NCBI GenBank assembly: GCA_009829735.1 | Contig: CM020620.1 | Location: forward strand, 2,917,447 to 2,981,446 | DNA length: 64,000 nucleotides | Direction: 5' to 3' | From: Pyropia yezoensis | Lineage: Eukaryota; Rhodophyta; Bangiophyceae; Bangiales; Bangiaceae | Shown: positions 41,597-52,046 of the stretch, one piece after another | Numbering within the stretch: position 1 is the stretch's first letter | Layout of the letters: the number at the start of each line of letters is the position of its first letter | Notes under the pieces: generated by a model | Told to the model about the DNA's origin: nothing | The model's database searches: none | What the model saw: only the letters and a program-made list of their open reading frames with translations | Translations under genes and position numbers: made by a program

Positions 41597-43289
41597 GAGG
41601 GTCCCGGCTCCCGGGAACCGACGGTAACATGGCACACTTGGTCCGCCTCATCATCTGACAAGTTGATCCATTCACACAGAGCCTGGACCATGGCAACACG
41701 TATCTGGCGATGGAACTGACGGTCCGCGTTGGGCTTGACCTCGGTACTCTGGCTCCGGCCCCGAGTAGCCGCAAGGAAGGAGTCCCGGGCCTGGATAACC
41801 GCTTTCCGTTGGGCCTCGGATAGCATGGAACATTGATGGGCCATGTGGCCCGGTTCCCAGCAAAGGTAACAACGGTACGGGCGCCGGCTATCCATGGTAC
41901 GTACCCCCACGAACTGGGGCGCGGATCCCTTGAACCCAAACACTTGGCCCGACCCGTTCTTCTCAGTTTCCTTGTCAAGGGGGCCCTTAAGGATCGTCGA
42001 GGGGCCCATAGGATTGACGGCCATTAACGGTGACGGGTCCGGGGTGGGCTTAGCCCGAAAATCAGTAGGCCTGCGGGCGGAAACAGAGGGACCAGCCTTT
42101 CTCGAAGAGGACCCTTGGGCCATCTTAATAACGTCCGTGGCTGCCTTGTACTTGCCCGCAGTAAAAGTAACCAACTGCTGGTACGTGCGATCGGGAACAT
42201 TGTAGACAAACGCGTCAGTGCGCAGGTACTCAGGGAGCCCTTGGATCAGCTGCTGTTTCATGGTGCCCTCGGTATGGATGTTCCCACACAGTTCCGTTAG
42301 GCCCCGGAGACGGACCGCGAAGGCCTCGATGCCCTCGTCTGGTTCCTTAGCGGCCCGACTGAACCTGTCCTGAGCCAGGGCCAGTGCATGGGGCTCTGCG
42401 TACGTCTCTAGGAACCAGTTAACGGCCTCTGGGTAACTTGTGATCGAGGAGCCACCAGACGCGCTGGAGGAATCCGGAAGGGCCCGTGTGTACCGTAGTT
42501 CCGCGTCACCAGAATGAAATGTGGGATCGCATAAAGGGCCATGCCCTCGGAGACCGCGTTGTCGTTACAAGCCTTTACCAGTTTGCGGAGCCACGTGAAC
42601 ACTTTTAGGGCCTCCTTACCAGAGAAATTAGGGTACCCAGCGAAAGAGTGTTTCATGTTACGCGCGACCCGTCCCATCTTACGAGCCTCACGTGTCCCAT
42701 AGGTAGCCTTCTCGTTCCTCAGACGGTACGTACGGTAATCTAGGACCCGAGCAAAGCGATCGTCTGAACACTTGATGACCTGGGGCTCGGTCCGTGGGTA
42801 TTCAGGGGTCTCAAGGTCCTCCTTATCCAGGACAGAAGAAAACGTGGTACCCGAGGAAGAGGACGTACAGGAACCACTGGAATGGTGACGACGCCGACGA
42901 CGGCGGGAACGGGAACGATTGGAACGACTGGTATCATGGGACCCACCCTGGCCAGCAGGACTCTTGCTCAGGGCCTGGGATACAGTAGCCAAAATCTCAT
43001 CTCGAAACATTTCCAGAGTAGTAACAATGTCTTGGGACCCAGCAACAGGAGCCAAAGGTGGAACTCGGGTCCCTGTCTCAGAACCCGTGTCCCGACGTAA
43101 ATCCTGACCCATAGTAGCCCGAATCCCACCCGGGGGCTCTGTCCCCCGACGCGGAATCCCTGTCTGCCCGCCTCCGCCACGGCCCAACGGACCCGAGGGA
43201 CCGCCACGACCGCGACCAGCGGGAGTAACCATAGAAGTATCCAACGGCGCACCACGGCCCCGACCTCCCGAGGGAACAGGGTCCGTCAT
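41584..43289 (-). CDS. Gag of element C, one frame break
   Basis: ATG at 43289 (MTDPVPSGGRGRG) is used; the frame opens earlier only with a non-ATG codon. The first 110 residues are Gly/Arg/Pro-rich, followed by an Arg/Ser stretch. The capsid-like part runs to about 42,520, where the frame must shift by one base (about 42510-42530): the following frame reads TFHSGDAELRYTRALP and continues to a CCHC knuckle (CYLCWEPGHMAHQC, about 41870) and the stop at 41584. So one base was gained or lost, or a sequencing error is present. The gag stop GAG TAA follows the slippery site directly. Confidence 0.85.
41590..41596 (-). promoter_or_regulatory. -1 ribosomal frameshift site GGGAAAA, element C
   Basis: It is read G GGA AAA in the gag frame, followed by GAG TAA. 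Shifting back one base enters the long pol frame. Element A has GGGAAAC GAG TAA in the same position. Confidence 0.8.
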
Positions 43290-43409
43290 GTTGGCCGTAC
43301 GGTACTCGACCTGGACCAAAAGATCTCGTCACCAGAAACAGGAACCAAGGAACCAAACGCTACCGAGAAAGAAGAGGGCTGTCCCGATACGGGAGAGAAG
43401 TATAGCCCA

Positions 43410-43426
43410 CCCCTACTGCTCCACCA
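43410..43426 (-). other. Primer binding site, element C
   Basis: Minus strand TGGTGGAGCAGTAGGGG, four bases inside the 5' LTR. It is identical to the site of element A except for one base. Confidence 0.8.
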
Positions 43427-43430
43427 TAAA

Positions 43431-44075
43431 TGTAGCGTAATGGAACCCAGGTTCCCGGAACCACAAACCACAAACACACACACAGAGACCACAGTCCGGA
43501 GTCCAGGAAGGAACAGGTAAGAGCCCTTGCTGATCCACTCGCCCGCCACGATACGAGGCAAAGGTAAACAGGACAAAAGCCCGAGGGAGAAGGAACCCAA
43601 AGCACTGTTGATTTTACAAGATGGCCCCGGGGAGAACCCCGGAGCACCCCTCAAGAACCTCCCCCCCTGGCCCCTCCAGGGGCCCAGAACGAGGCCCCCA
43701 GAGGGCGCCCCCAGCGGGCCAAGTGCCAGCAAGGCACTGGCCGCTCACCGGACCAACACACGAAAAGCAAGCGAAATCCCCCCACACACAAATGTCAATC
43801 CCCAAAAAAAACCCAGTGGGAAAAAGGGGAAAGACACGAAATCACGCAAGGAAAACAAATGCGAAAAATCAAACAAATAACCCGAAGGTCAGTATGCCCC
43901 AACCCGGCAAGTCCTCCGCTCCGGGGGGACCAATCAGGGCACCGGGCGTGTCGCCACTGCCCCGGGCCACCGATGCAAGGACCCCAAGCCAGCGCGTGGT
44001 TCCACGTAACGCTGCCAGCCGGGTCCCAAGTCAGCCTCCCGGGTCCCAACGGTACCTGAGGGCCACAACGCCACA
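43431..44075 (-). repeat. 5' LTR of element C
   Basis: 645 bp with the same ends as 33919-34563. On the minus strand this is the upstream LTR and probable promoter of gag-pol. Confidence 0.97.
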
Positions 44076-44080
44076 CTAGG
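44076..44080. other. Target-site duplication CTAGG (right)
   Basis: Matches 33914-33918. It lies inside a Pro-Ser codon pair of the interrupted gene. Confidence 0.92.
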
Positions 44081-44699
44081 CATGTCCAGGGCCAGGTAAG
44101 TGTAGTCAAGGAGCGCCAAGCCACGGTTACACATGAGTGTCTCGGCCGCATTACCCATTGCGTCCCACGTGGACCGTAGAACAAAGTCGCGGCTCTGGTG
44201 CCCCAGGGGCAGCAGGAGAGCAAAGGGCGGCAGCGGCGTCCGCACAGCAGTATCACGGGGCCCGGAAAAGAGCTCCAATGCCCGGCGATTCACCTTGGCC
44301 GCCTCCTTCATACTGTCCGGGATGTCGGGTACGGTATCCTCATAGGCCTGGTCGTCGTCCTCCTGGGAGCCTCCTGGAGCACTTGGACGCCCTAGTGTAA
44401 CAGTGCGATTGCGAGCGAACGCTCCATGACAGCCACCTTGTCCACGGCCACCCCCTCCACTGCCAGCGCTTCCGCGGCCACCGGGAGCACCAGCACAACT
44501 TTTCCCCTTCCTTTGCGGCGCCGTCCGGCGACGCTTCTTCTTGGGCGGTGGCACAGGTGCTCCGCCACTAGAATAAGAATCGTTCTCTTCCGAAGGTGGC
44601 TTGCGCGGGCGCGAGAGTCGGTTTGACTTCCGAGCGCCCCCGTCGCCGACGGCACCGTCGCCACCGTTGGCCGGCTCCTCGGGGCTGGCTGTGCCCGTA

Positions 44700-45135
44700 A
44701 CGTCAGGCACAGCGAGTGCCTTGTCCCCGCCGTCGCCACCGTCACCACCGCCTCCGCCGCCCCCGCCGTCGCCGCCGTCACCTCCACCCCCGCTGTCGCC
44801 ACCGCCCCCGCCGTCGCCACTGCCCCCGCCGTCGCCACTGCCCCCGCCGTCGCCACCGTCGCCATTGTCGCCACCGTCGCCATTGTCGCCACCGTCGCCA
44901 TTGTCGTCATCGTCGCCACCGTCGCCACCGTCGCCACCGTCACCACCGTCGCCACCGTCACCACCGTCACCACCAGCGGCCCCGTCGGTGCCGGTCACGT
45001 GGTCGCCTCCAACCTCGCCATCACCTCCGCCACCGACACCACCATCACCTCCACCACCTCCGCTCCCAGCTCCGCTCCCAGCTCCGCTTCCAGCACCGTC
45101 GCCGTCACCGTCGCCGTCACCATCACCACCGGTAC
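44700..45135 (-). repeat. Gly-Asp-coding trinucleotide-rich microsatellite
   Basis: CCGTCGCCA/CCACCGTCA-type repeats, giving GGDGGDGGDGG on the minus strand. It forms a flexible linker in the split gene. Confidence 0.85.
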
Positions 45136-45721
45136 GGCGACCCATGCGGGCATCGGCATCAGACCTGGTCCCCGCGACGGCACTACTGCCACCCCCGTCA
45201 CGTAAACCGGCCCTGGTAGCCGCCGGCGCCGTATCCGACGCGGTGGCTGAATCGGTAGGGAGGGGGCGGTCCTGCTCATCCGGGGGAGGGGTGATGAAGG
45301 CCCGCACCTTGGCTGCCCACGCGGGGAAGAAGAGCTCGTGAAACGACAGGTCTTCCACAAACCGAAAAGAGTCTTCTGCACCACCCGACGCCGCCATGCC
45401 CCTGCTTCAGGGTCGACCCTTGCTCTTGCCCTTCCCGCTGCCACCGCCACCCACAGTCAAGACGGCTCGGGCCGGTGGCTGTGGAGCGTCATACTTGGTG
45501 AGGACCAACACCTGGAGCTTGTCCAGCAGCGAGAGGTTCTGTCGGGGACGCTTCTGCTTCAAAACGTCCGTCAGAGGCGCTCTGTGTGTGAAAACGGCAC
45601 ACCCAGCCGTAAGCGCCTGCGCCTCTGCAATTGCACGGTCCTTGGCCGATGCCATGCGAAGAAGGGTGCGCCGCAACTTCGCTTCGTTGATCGCGAAGCG
45701 CACGAAATAGACAAGAGTAGC

Positions 45722-45761
45722 AAAGAACGCAGAGTCGGTGCACAGAACGCAGAGTCGGTGC
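45722..45761. repeat. 20-bp tandem duplication that breaks the ParB-like frame
   Basis: AAAGAACGCAGAGTCGGTGC (45722-45741) is followed at once by the same 20 bases with one change. Removing one copy joins RRLTRGTDSAF to FATLVYFVRFAIN in a single frame. Twenty is not a multiple of three. Confidence 0.9.
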
Positions 45762-47909
45762 CCCGTGTCAGCCGCCGGATGGCATTGTTGCCCGCGTTGC
45801 GACGACCCGTCCATTCCGAACCGACCTGGAGCATGCACAGGCGCACCTCATTGCAGCACACCAGCAGTACGCCCCCCACAGTGCAAAGTGCCGGAGATGC
45901 ACACGACTCGGTCGTCAAGGCGTGCTCGCCCCGTGAGCCCACAGAGTCGGTGATGCGCTTGATAATGTATTCGCCAGACCGCTCATCCTCAATGTAGATC
46001 AGGGCAATCTTGATCATGCGTCGCAAGACGGCCTTGCAAATACGGGACGTTTCCGGGCCGCCCCTGGCGGTCGCGTCGTCTTGGTCCTCTTGTTCACGGT
46101 CCACCTCATCGGACTCACGGTGAGCAAGGTCCACGTCCATGGGGTCCTGCTTGCGGTTGTCCATGTAGTTGTAGAAGATGCGAATGAGGTCCGACAAACT
46201 TTGCTGGAACCGAGACTGCTTCTTGCCCAAAGGTCGGCGGTCGTTGTACTCTCGTAGCCAGCTTGTAATGAAGTGGATGTTGTCCACGTCGCTCATCTCC
46301 TTGGCCTTGGCGGCCGTCGAGTTGGCGCGCACCCCCAACGTGAGGGCCACCATGAGCGTCAAGGGTTGCCCGTCACGCCGAACGATGACCGCCACTTGCA
46401 CCTCACCGACAGCGTTGGCGTGCCCTTCCTTGTGCAGCTCCCGCAGCGCCGTCAGTCGATGAGCGCCGTCCACGAGTAAAAAGCTATCCTCGGCCCCGGG
46501 ACACTCTGGGTCTGCGCATACGGATAGCAATCCGTACGTGGTCGTATAACCAAAGTCACGGTACGACCGCAGCTGTTCGACGACAGTGCCGCGGTTGATA
46601 GTACGCACTGTCCGCGAGGCAATGCGAATGGCCTCGATCGGTACATACAGCTTCGTCGCGATAACGTAGTCGCTGGTAGGACCGACCCATGTAGGCGCCG
46701 ACGCCGTCACCACGCCACTGTCCATATGCGGTACTGGAACATCCCCTGGTGCTGGTAGCAGCTGCCCATTGTCAGACGGGGCCCGAGAGTTGCTGTCAGA
46801 ACGACTGTCATCAGCGACGCCACGGCCATCGCCATCTCCACCACTGCCCGGTCCGCCGGACCCACTCGCTCCGCCGGTGCCAGTACGACGACCAGAACTG
46901 CCGCCAGCGACGCCACGACCGTCGCCGTCTCCACCACCGCCTGGTCGGCCCGCCCCACCCGCTCCCGCTGGTGCACCACCTCCACCACCACCACCGCCAC
47001 CCCGACCGCCGCCCCGACCGTCACGCTCTGCGCTACGACTGCGACCACGCTCAGCGTCACGGGAAGTCGTGCGAGGTCGGTCAGCCCCGCCATCGGCCCG
47101 AGGTCCGCCGTCATCGCCTCCGCGTCCACCACGATCGGTGCTTCGAGCGTGACCGCGACCACGATCAGTAGCGTCATGGGAATTCGGGCGAGGTCGGTCA
47201 GCCCCGCCATCAGCTCGACGTCTGCCGCCATCAGCCGGACGTCCGCCGTCATCGCCTCCGCGTCCACCGCGATCGGTGCTACGAGCCTGACTGCGACCAC
47301 GATCAGTGGTGTCACGGGAAGTCGTGCGAGGTCGGCCACCACCGCCATCAGCTCGACGTCCGCCGTCATCGCCTCCACGTCCACCGCGATCGATGCTTCG
47401 AGCGTGACCGCGACCACGATCGGTAGTGTCTCAGGAAGTCGTGCGAGGCCGGCCGGCGTCGCGAAAAGCGTGACCAAGTCGGTCAGTGCCGCGGCTATCC
47501 CGACGTCCGCCGTCATCGTCACGACGTCTGTCGCGATCAGCGTTTCGCAGCGCGACTCCTCGGTCGCCATCATCGGCTCCGTGACCGATGCTGCCACCAC
47601 TAGAGATACCGCCACGTCCACCACCGCTACCACCACCACTACCACCACCGCGGGCACCGCCACGTCCACCATCGCTACCGCCACAACGGGGACCGCCACG
47701 GGGACCGCCCCGGGCACCGCCCCGGGCACCGCCCCGGGCACCGCTACCGCCACCGCCGCCACCACCGCCACGGCCACCACCATGGGCACCGCCAGCGGCC
47801 TTTCCCGGTGCCATCGGTCCTACAGAGCCACCAAGGGGTGTCGGCCTCGCCACCACGCGCACCACACAGATCGCCAACACCACACAACCCGCCGCATTGG
47901 TCGCCGCCA

Positions 47910-48480
47910 CCTGCGGGGGGGGCGAGGGGTGGGGGAGGGGGGTGGGGGGAAAGAGGGGAGAAAGGCACGGCAGAGAATCAGCGGCCGTCGGGTGGGGGCG
48001 CGGCTTCGGGGCAGCACGCCAGCAGCGGCGACGGCGCGGTTAAAAGAAACCGCGCCGCCGTTGCTGGCGCGACCTGCCCCCCTCCCCCAACAGAGCCGCC
48101 GCGCCCGTGCTCCCCCCCGGCCGGCCGCCGATCGGCCACCCCGCCCCCCCCACACTCTCCCCCCCTCCTCACGCCCCCTCCTCTTGCCCCCCCCACAACA
48201 AACGCACCGGTCCGGTCGCCGCCACCGCCACACAGCCCGCCGCCTTGGCCGCCACCAGCAGCGGGGGGGGTGGGGGGAGGGATGGGGGAAGGGAGGGGGC
48301 GCGGCACACCGTGGAGAGGGTGAGGGGGAGAGGGCGCGGCGCAACCGGGAAAGGGAGGGCGGGGGAAGGGAGGGGCAGCGGCACACCGTGGAGAGGGTGA
48401 GGGGGAGAGGGCGCGGCACGGCCGGGAAAGGGAGGGTGGGGGGTGGCACGCACAGAGCGCGGCGGGGAGGGCGGTGGGGG
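47910..48480 (-). promoter_or_regulatory. Promoter/5' intron module of the ParB-like gene
   Basis: Same family as 24194-25060. From high to low coordinates: G-rich 60-bp repeats with GCGCGGCACACCGTGGAGAG (48300-48440), a partial second module at 48190-48260, then a full copy with the hairpin GGCGCGGTT...AACCGCGCC (48032-48058), a C-rich stretch and the acceptor-like CCCGCAG/GTGGCGG at 47910. ATG follows 96 bases later. Confidence 0.6.
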
Positions 48481-48484
48481 GACG

Positions 48485-48585
48485 GGGCCGCGTGCGCACG
48501 CATGCGCGCGTCCATGCCCGTTCATCGGGCGCCGCGCGCATGCATGCGCGCGTGCGTGGGTGCACGAATGCGTGCGCGTCACAGC
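48485..48585. repeat. Alternating purine-pyrimidine tract
   Basis: GCGTGCGCACGCATGCGCGC-type sequence at the distal end of the module, as at 25072-25205. Confidence 0.75.
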
Positions 48586-48589
48586 ACCC

Positions 48590-50105
48590 CGTTTCAAAAT
48601 CAGAGCGGCACATTAATAAATAGTCGAGGAAAAACGACCGTACGTACGGAGGTTGTTTTAGGACATGTTTTCCTCTTGACGCGATAAGTTCCACTCTGCT
48701 CGCCTGTGCACGCCAGGTGGTGGGTCAGTCAACACTTCTTGCACAGCCTGGCGATACTATTGGCATCATGCATTGCTGTGGACCATGAACGCAAAAATGC
48801 AAGCGGGCCTTTGCGCTCCGCAGGCTACCCCCCCGCTTGGACCCCTCTTCGCGTTGTCCCCCTGCAAGCGCCCACACTCGCACGCGCGCGTGCATGTGCC
48901 CAACGCAACTCGAACCCCACCCCACCCCCCCCCCGCCTCCCCTTCCCTCCCCCGCCCCCCTTTGCGAAAATTTGCGGGGCACACATTTACGGGAAGGTTC
49001 CGGGTGACGACTTCGCGAGCATTAACTGACAAAAACTCAGCACGCGGTCTGGTCCCGATGACTGGGTGAGTATCAGCCAGCCAGCACTCTTTATCGTCCA
49101 GAACCCCCAGCTGAGAAATGCGCGTTCATAGCCCTTCCATAGCGGGTTTCCCTTTTCCACAGTACAATGCCGGTCCGTTTTGACAGCGGCTGTGGGGCGC
49201 ACATGCAGAGGACGGTCGGGAGACAGAGGTACGCACTCCGCTTCATATGCTTTTCTAAATAAATGGCACAGCGCATGATGCCTCACACGATGGTCGTATA
49301 TATATACGCAGCGCGGGCGTGCGTCGGCCGACGAAACGTCAACAGAAAGTACACAAAAGAAATAGAGAAAGCTGGGGCGGACGGTACCGCGAGAGGGGTT
49401 CCGCAATCGCAACCGCAACCCGCAAACCCGATTGAGGGCGTCTTCCTGCACCTTAAGGATGTGCTGGCGAAAAAAAAAAAAAAAAAAAAAAAAAACTCTG
49501 CGCATACCCCTTGACAAGGTTGTCCTTATGCTCCTCACCAAAAAGGGGGTCTTGCCGGCGCTTCCCCTTCTGGGGGGTCCGTAGCGGGGAAAGCGTGTAG
49601 TACATGAACGAGTAGAAGGGCGTTCACACGCAGATGGTCTGGCGGGAGCGGAATGCGAAACGACGCGCGCGGTCGCAGGCCGGGCGGGAGTTCAAGACTG
49701 CCCGGCGATACGCATAATGTGTGCGCGTGCACGAGTGCAAAGTTCTTTGTGGTGGTTCGTCTGTGAAAAACCGGGCCTCTCCCGCCCAACAGTCACTACC
49801 AGCGTGATGTGGGCAGGGCGTACACCCTGACACGGTCATAGCCCTCGCCAGCCTTGCACTCGCCAATCAACTCAAGGGTACAGTGTGGGCCCCCCGCGCA
49901 CTACATTTACGCTTGGGGACCCAACACCTGCCGCCCCCCTCGCACGCCCGCCCGACACCCACGCCCCAGCAGACCACCCTTCGCCCCTGGTCCACCCCGC
50001 CGGTGCAATGCAACGTGCTCCATGGATTGGGTGGGGCAGGCCAAGTACTTGCGCCTGCACAGCCCCATTCCTTGACCCGCCCGGTGACGGCGACACAAGG
50101 TCATG
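48590..50105. other. Intergenic stretch; 3' exons of the next gene possible near its right end
   Basis: No convincing gene from 48.6 to 49.85 kb. It contains a CCGTACGTACGG palindrome near 48641 and a run of 26 A (49470-49495), striking in GC-rich surroundings and possibly the tail of a retroposed copy. From about 49.9 to 50.05 kb there may be a last exon of the minus-strand gene (splice-acceptor-like CTGTGCAG near 50055). Confidence 0.4.
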
Positions 50106-50109
50106 CAAG

Positions 50110-51031
50110 CGGTTACTCACTCCCCGTGAAGCGCTCAGAGAAGCCGAGGTACTCAACCACGGTCCGCATGACACGCACAGGGCAGTTCCCCTTGTGTGAC
50201 AACCACTCTTCAATCTCGCCGCTGTGAAACACGCACATACACGGCAGCCTGCAGTGTGAACGACGGGAGCATAGACATTGCCCATGCGGGCACCGGGCAC
50301 ATGCCACCGGCCCCGCCGCCAGCGCCCCCCACGGGCACGCGCAGACCCGCTGGCAGTGCCGCCCACGGCCCGTGCGCCAAAGGGGCGTTGGCCACCGGTC
50401 CAGACGGGGGGGCAGTCGCCACAGAAGCCGCACGCATCGTACCCACATCAGGCACCGGGGACAGGCCCGGAAGCGAGACATCGACGTGCATCACTGGCAC
50501 GCGCAGACCTGCTGGCAGCGCCGGCCACGGCCCGCGCGCCACAGGGGCGTTGGCCACCGGCCCAGACGGGGGGGCACCCGCCACCACCCCCACCGCGGAC
50601 CCCCTCTGTGAGATAGAGCCCGCCTGTGGTACACGGCCCATCACAAAGACAACCTGGCCACGCGAGCCATGGGGCGTCGTCGCCGCCGTGCTGAGGTTGT
50701 CGAGCGCGGCGCTCAGAGTGCCGGCGGGCGCCGTCGCGGCTGTGGATGACCCCGGGATGTCCGCTGCACCCTGAGAGGCATCGACAGGATCCGTGGCCGT
50801 GTCATCGGTCAAATCGATGATGGGCGGGGGGACAGGAGCCCTTCCGTGGACCCCCGCCAAGTGCCCGACCGCTCCGCTACCCGTCAAGAGCGCGATATCC
50901 GCCTCCGCTCTCCCGGATGAGCGCCCAGCCCGCTCGGCCAACCGAGAGGACCGCCGGGGGGGCCGGCGCCCGTGCCGCTCCCCCGTGTCGTCATCCGAGC
51001 TGCGCCGCTGGTAGTTGCGGTAAACCGACAT
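50110..51031 (-). CDS. Protein with SUMO-interaction-like motif, multi-exon, unknown function
   Basis: ATG at 51031 (MSVYRNYQRRSSDDDTGERH), 20 bases after a CCCCAG acceptor-like site. A basic Arg/Ser N-terminus is followed at about residues 75-85 by PIIDLTDD, which fits the SUMO-interaction consensus (hydrophobic core plus acidic residues). A 27-residue unit (GPVANAPVARGPWPALPAGL and on) occurs twice, about 60 residues apart. The frame ends at TGA 50210, but another frame (HSGEIEEWLSHKGNCPVRVM to 50113) looks like the real continuation after a short intron, and it ends at GTGAGTAA, a good splice donor. The C-terminus is therefore uncertain. Confidence 0.55.
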
Positions 51032-52005
51032 GATCCAGGCCCGGCTGGGGTTCGGGACGGGCAAGGCGGGTGCAAAAAAAAAGTTTGTGGAGGGCGACGA
51101 GGGCGGGAAGGGGGGGGGGGGGGGGGGGGGGGGGGCGGGAAGGGTGGCGGAGAGTCCACACAGGCCGACGCGCATCCGTCCTGGGAAGGGGGCCGCCCGC
51201 GGGGGAACGGGACTGTGGTGCTGGCAAAGAGGCTACAGGCCCCACGCGTCTCCTCCCTGATATTCCGAGAGGCGCCTTGCACGAGGCAGATCAGGTCCGG
51301 TCTCAATGCAATAGATTGGGAGCCTGTGATGCCATGCCCAGGCCCAAGCACGTCCCGTGGTTCTTGTGTTGGGCCGACAGGACCGACCTCAATCAATCAC
51401 AGGGTGGAAAGGCATGCTTGACCACTTTCGTGATTGCGTCAAGAGAGGGTGTCACACTCCCAAACTGCGCCCTCACCCCTCGCCGAATGCTGTGTGGCCA
51501 CTGCGCTGTGGGGCACGGCGTGTGCCGCCCGCGCAGTGATCCTTGAGCTGGGATCCTTGCCAAGCTTGTTTCTCAGCCGTTACGCCACTCCGCGACTTGT
51601 CAAGTGGCCCCCTGAACCCCCCTCCACACCCCCGTGCGGGCCGACTGTTTATTTTTGTCTTCGTCTATGAGGCGTGTTAATTGCCTATAGATGCCCCCTT
51701 CCCACCATTCTTTATGAGGGTAAGCCAAGACGCACAGCGACGGTGCGTACCACAAGAAGAAAGAAAAGGTGCGTTTTGCCGTCGTTCATGTGGGGTATGG
51801 CCGGCGGGGACGGCCGCTGGGGATGGCCGGCGAGGACAGCCGGAGGGGCTTACCTGTGGCGATTGCCTGCGGCGATTACCGGCGGGGGCGGTCGGAGGGG
51901 CATGCCCGCGGCGATTGCCCGCGGGGGCGCCCTGCAGGAGTGGCGTGCGGTGGCGGCCGAGTGGGGCGGCGTGCGGCAGTGGCCGGCCGCCGCCGTGGCG
52001 AGCGG

Positions 52006-52046
<41 letters not shown>

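Larger units (their letters stand above)
33919..44075 (-). mobile_element. Young full-length Ty3/gypsy chromovirus, element C (10,157 bp)
   Basis: Two 645-bp LTRs (TGTAGC...CCACA) flank, on the minus strand, a primer binding site, gag, pol with chromodomain, and a convergent plus-strand ORF. The target duplication CTAGG is perfect. The LTRs differ at four positions (34051/43563, 34434/43946, 34470/43982, 34540/44052), so the insertion is recent. It interrupts a minus-strand gene in the same orientation. Gag has one frame break, so this copy may need help from another, unless the break is a sequencing error. Confidence 0.97.
44076..47814 (-). pseudogene. ParB/sulfiredoxin-like protein with Gly-Asp linker, 5' piece of a split giant gene
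   Basis: ATG at 47814 (MAPGKAAGG) follows a splice-acceptor-like site at 47910. Reading 5' to 3': an RGG/SR/Asp-rich region with repeats (about 47800-46780); a ParB/Srx-like domain at about 46680-46250 (VPIEAIRI, QLRSYRDFGY, LLVDGAHRLTALREL), where the Asp-Gly-x-His-Arg motif is the family hallmark; a helical region (KAVLRRMIKIALIYIEDE); a basic tail; a long Gly-Asp-rich linker (about 45135-44700); then VNRRALELFSG and sequence leading into the dioxygenase-like part. Breaks: TGA 47431-47433, a 20-bp duplication at 45722-45761 that shifts frame, TGA 45407-45409, and element C at 44075/44076. Corrected for the duplication and insertion, the frame is 1,657 codons to the stop at 32662. ParB-fold proteins bind DNA or hydrolyse nucleotides; the role here is unknown. 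Confidence 0.65.

Noticed and set aside
8564-47433. All lone stops being C-to-T changes, as evidence for deamination or RIP
   Set aside because: Every stop codon is one C-to-T step from CAA, CAG or CGA, so this holds by construction and is not evidence. At 8564 the expected residue is Leu, which would not fit.
8564-47433. Alternative genetic code with stop codons reassigned
   Set aside because: TAA, TAG and TGA all occur in the interruptions and also end genes at expected places (for example gag of A, B and C), so no single reassignment fits.
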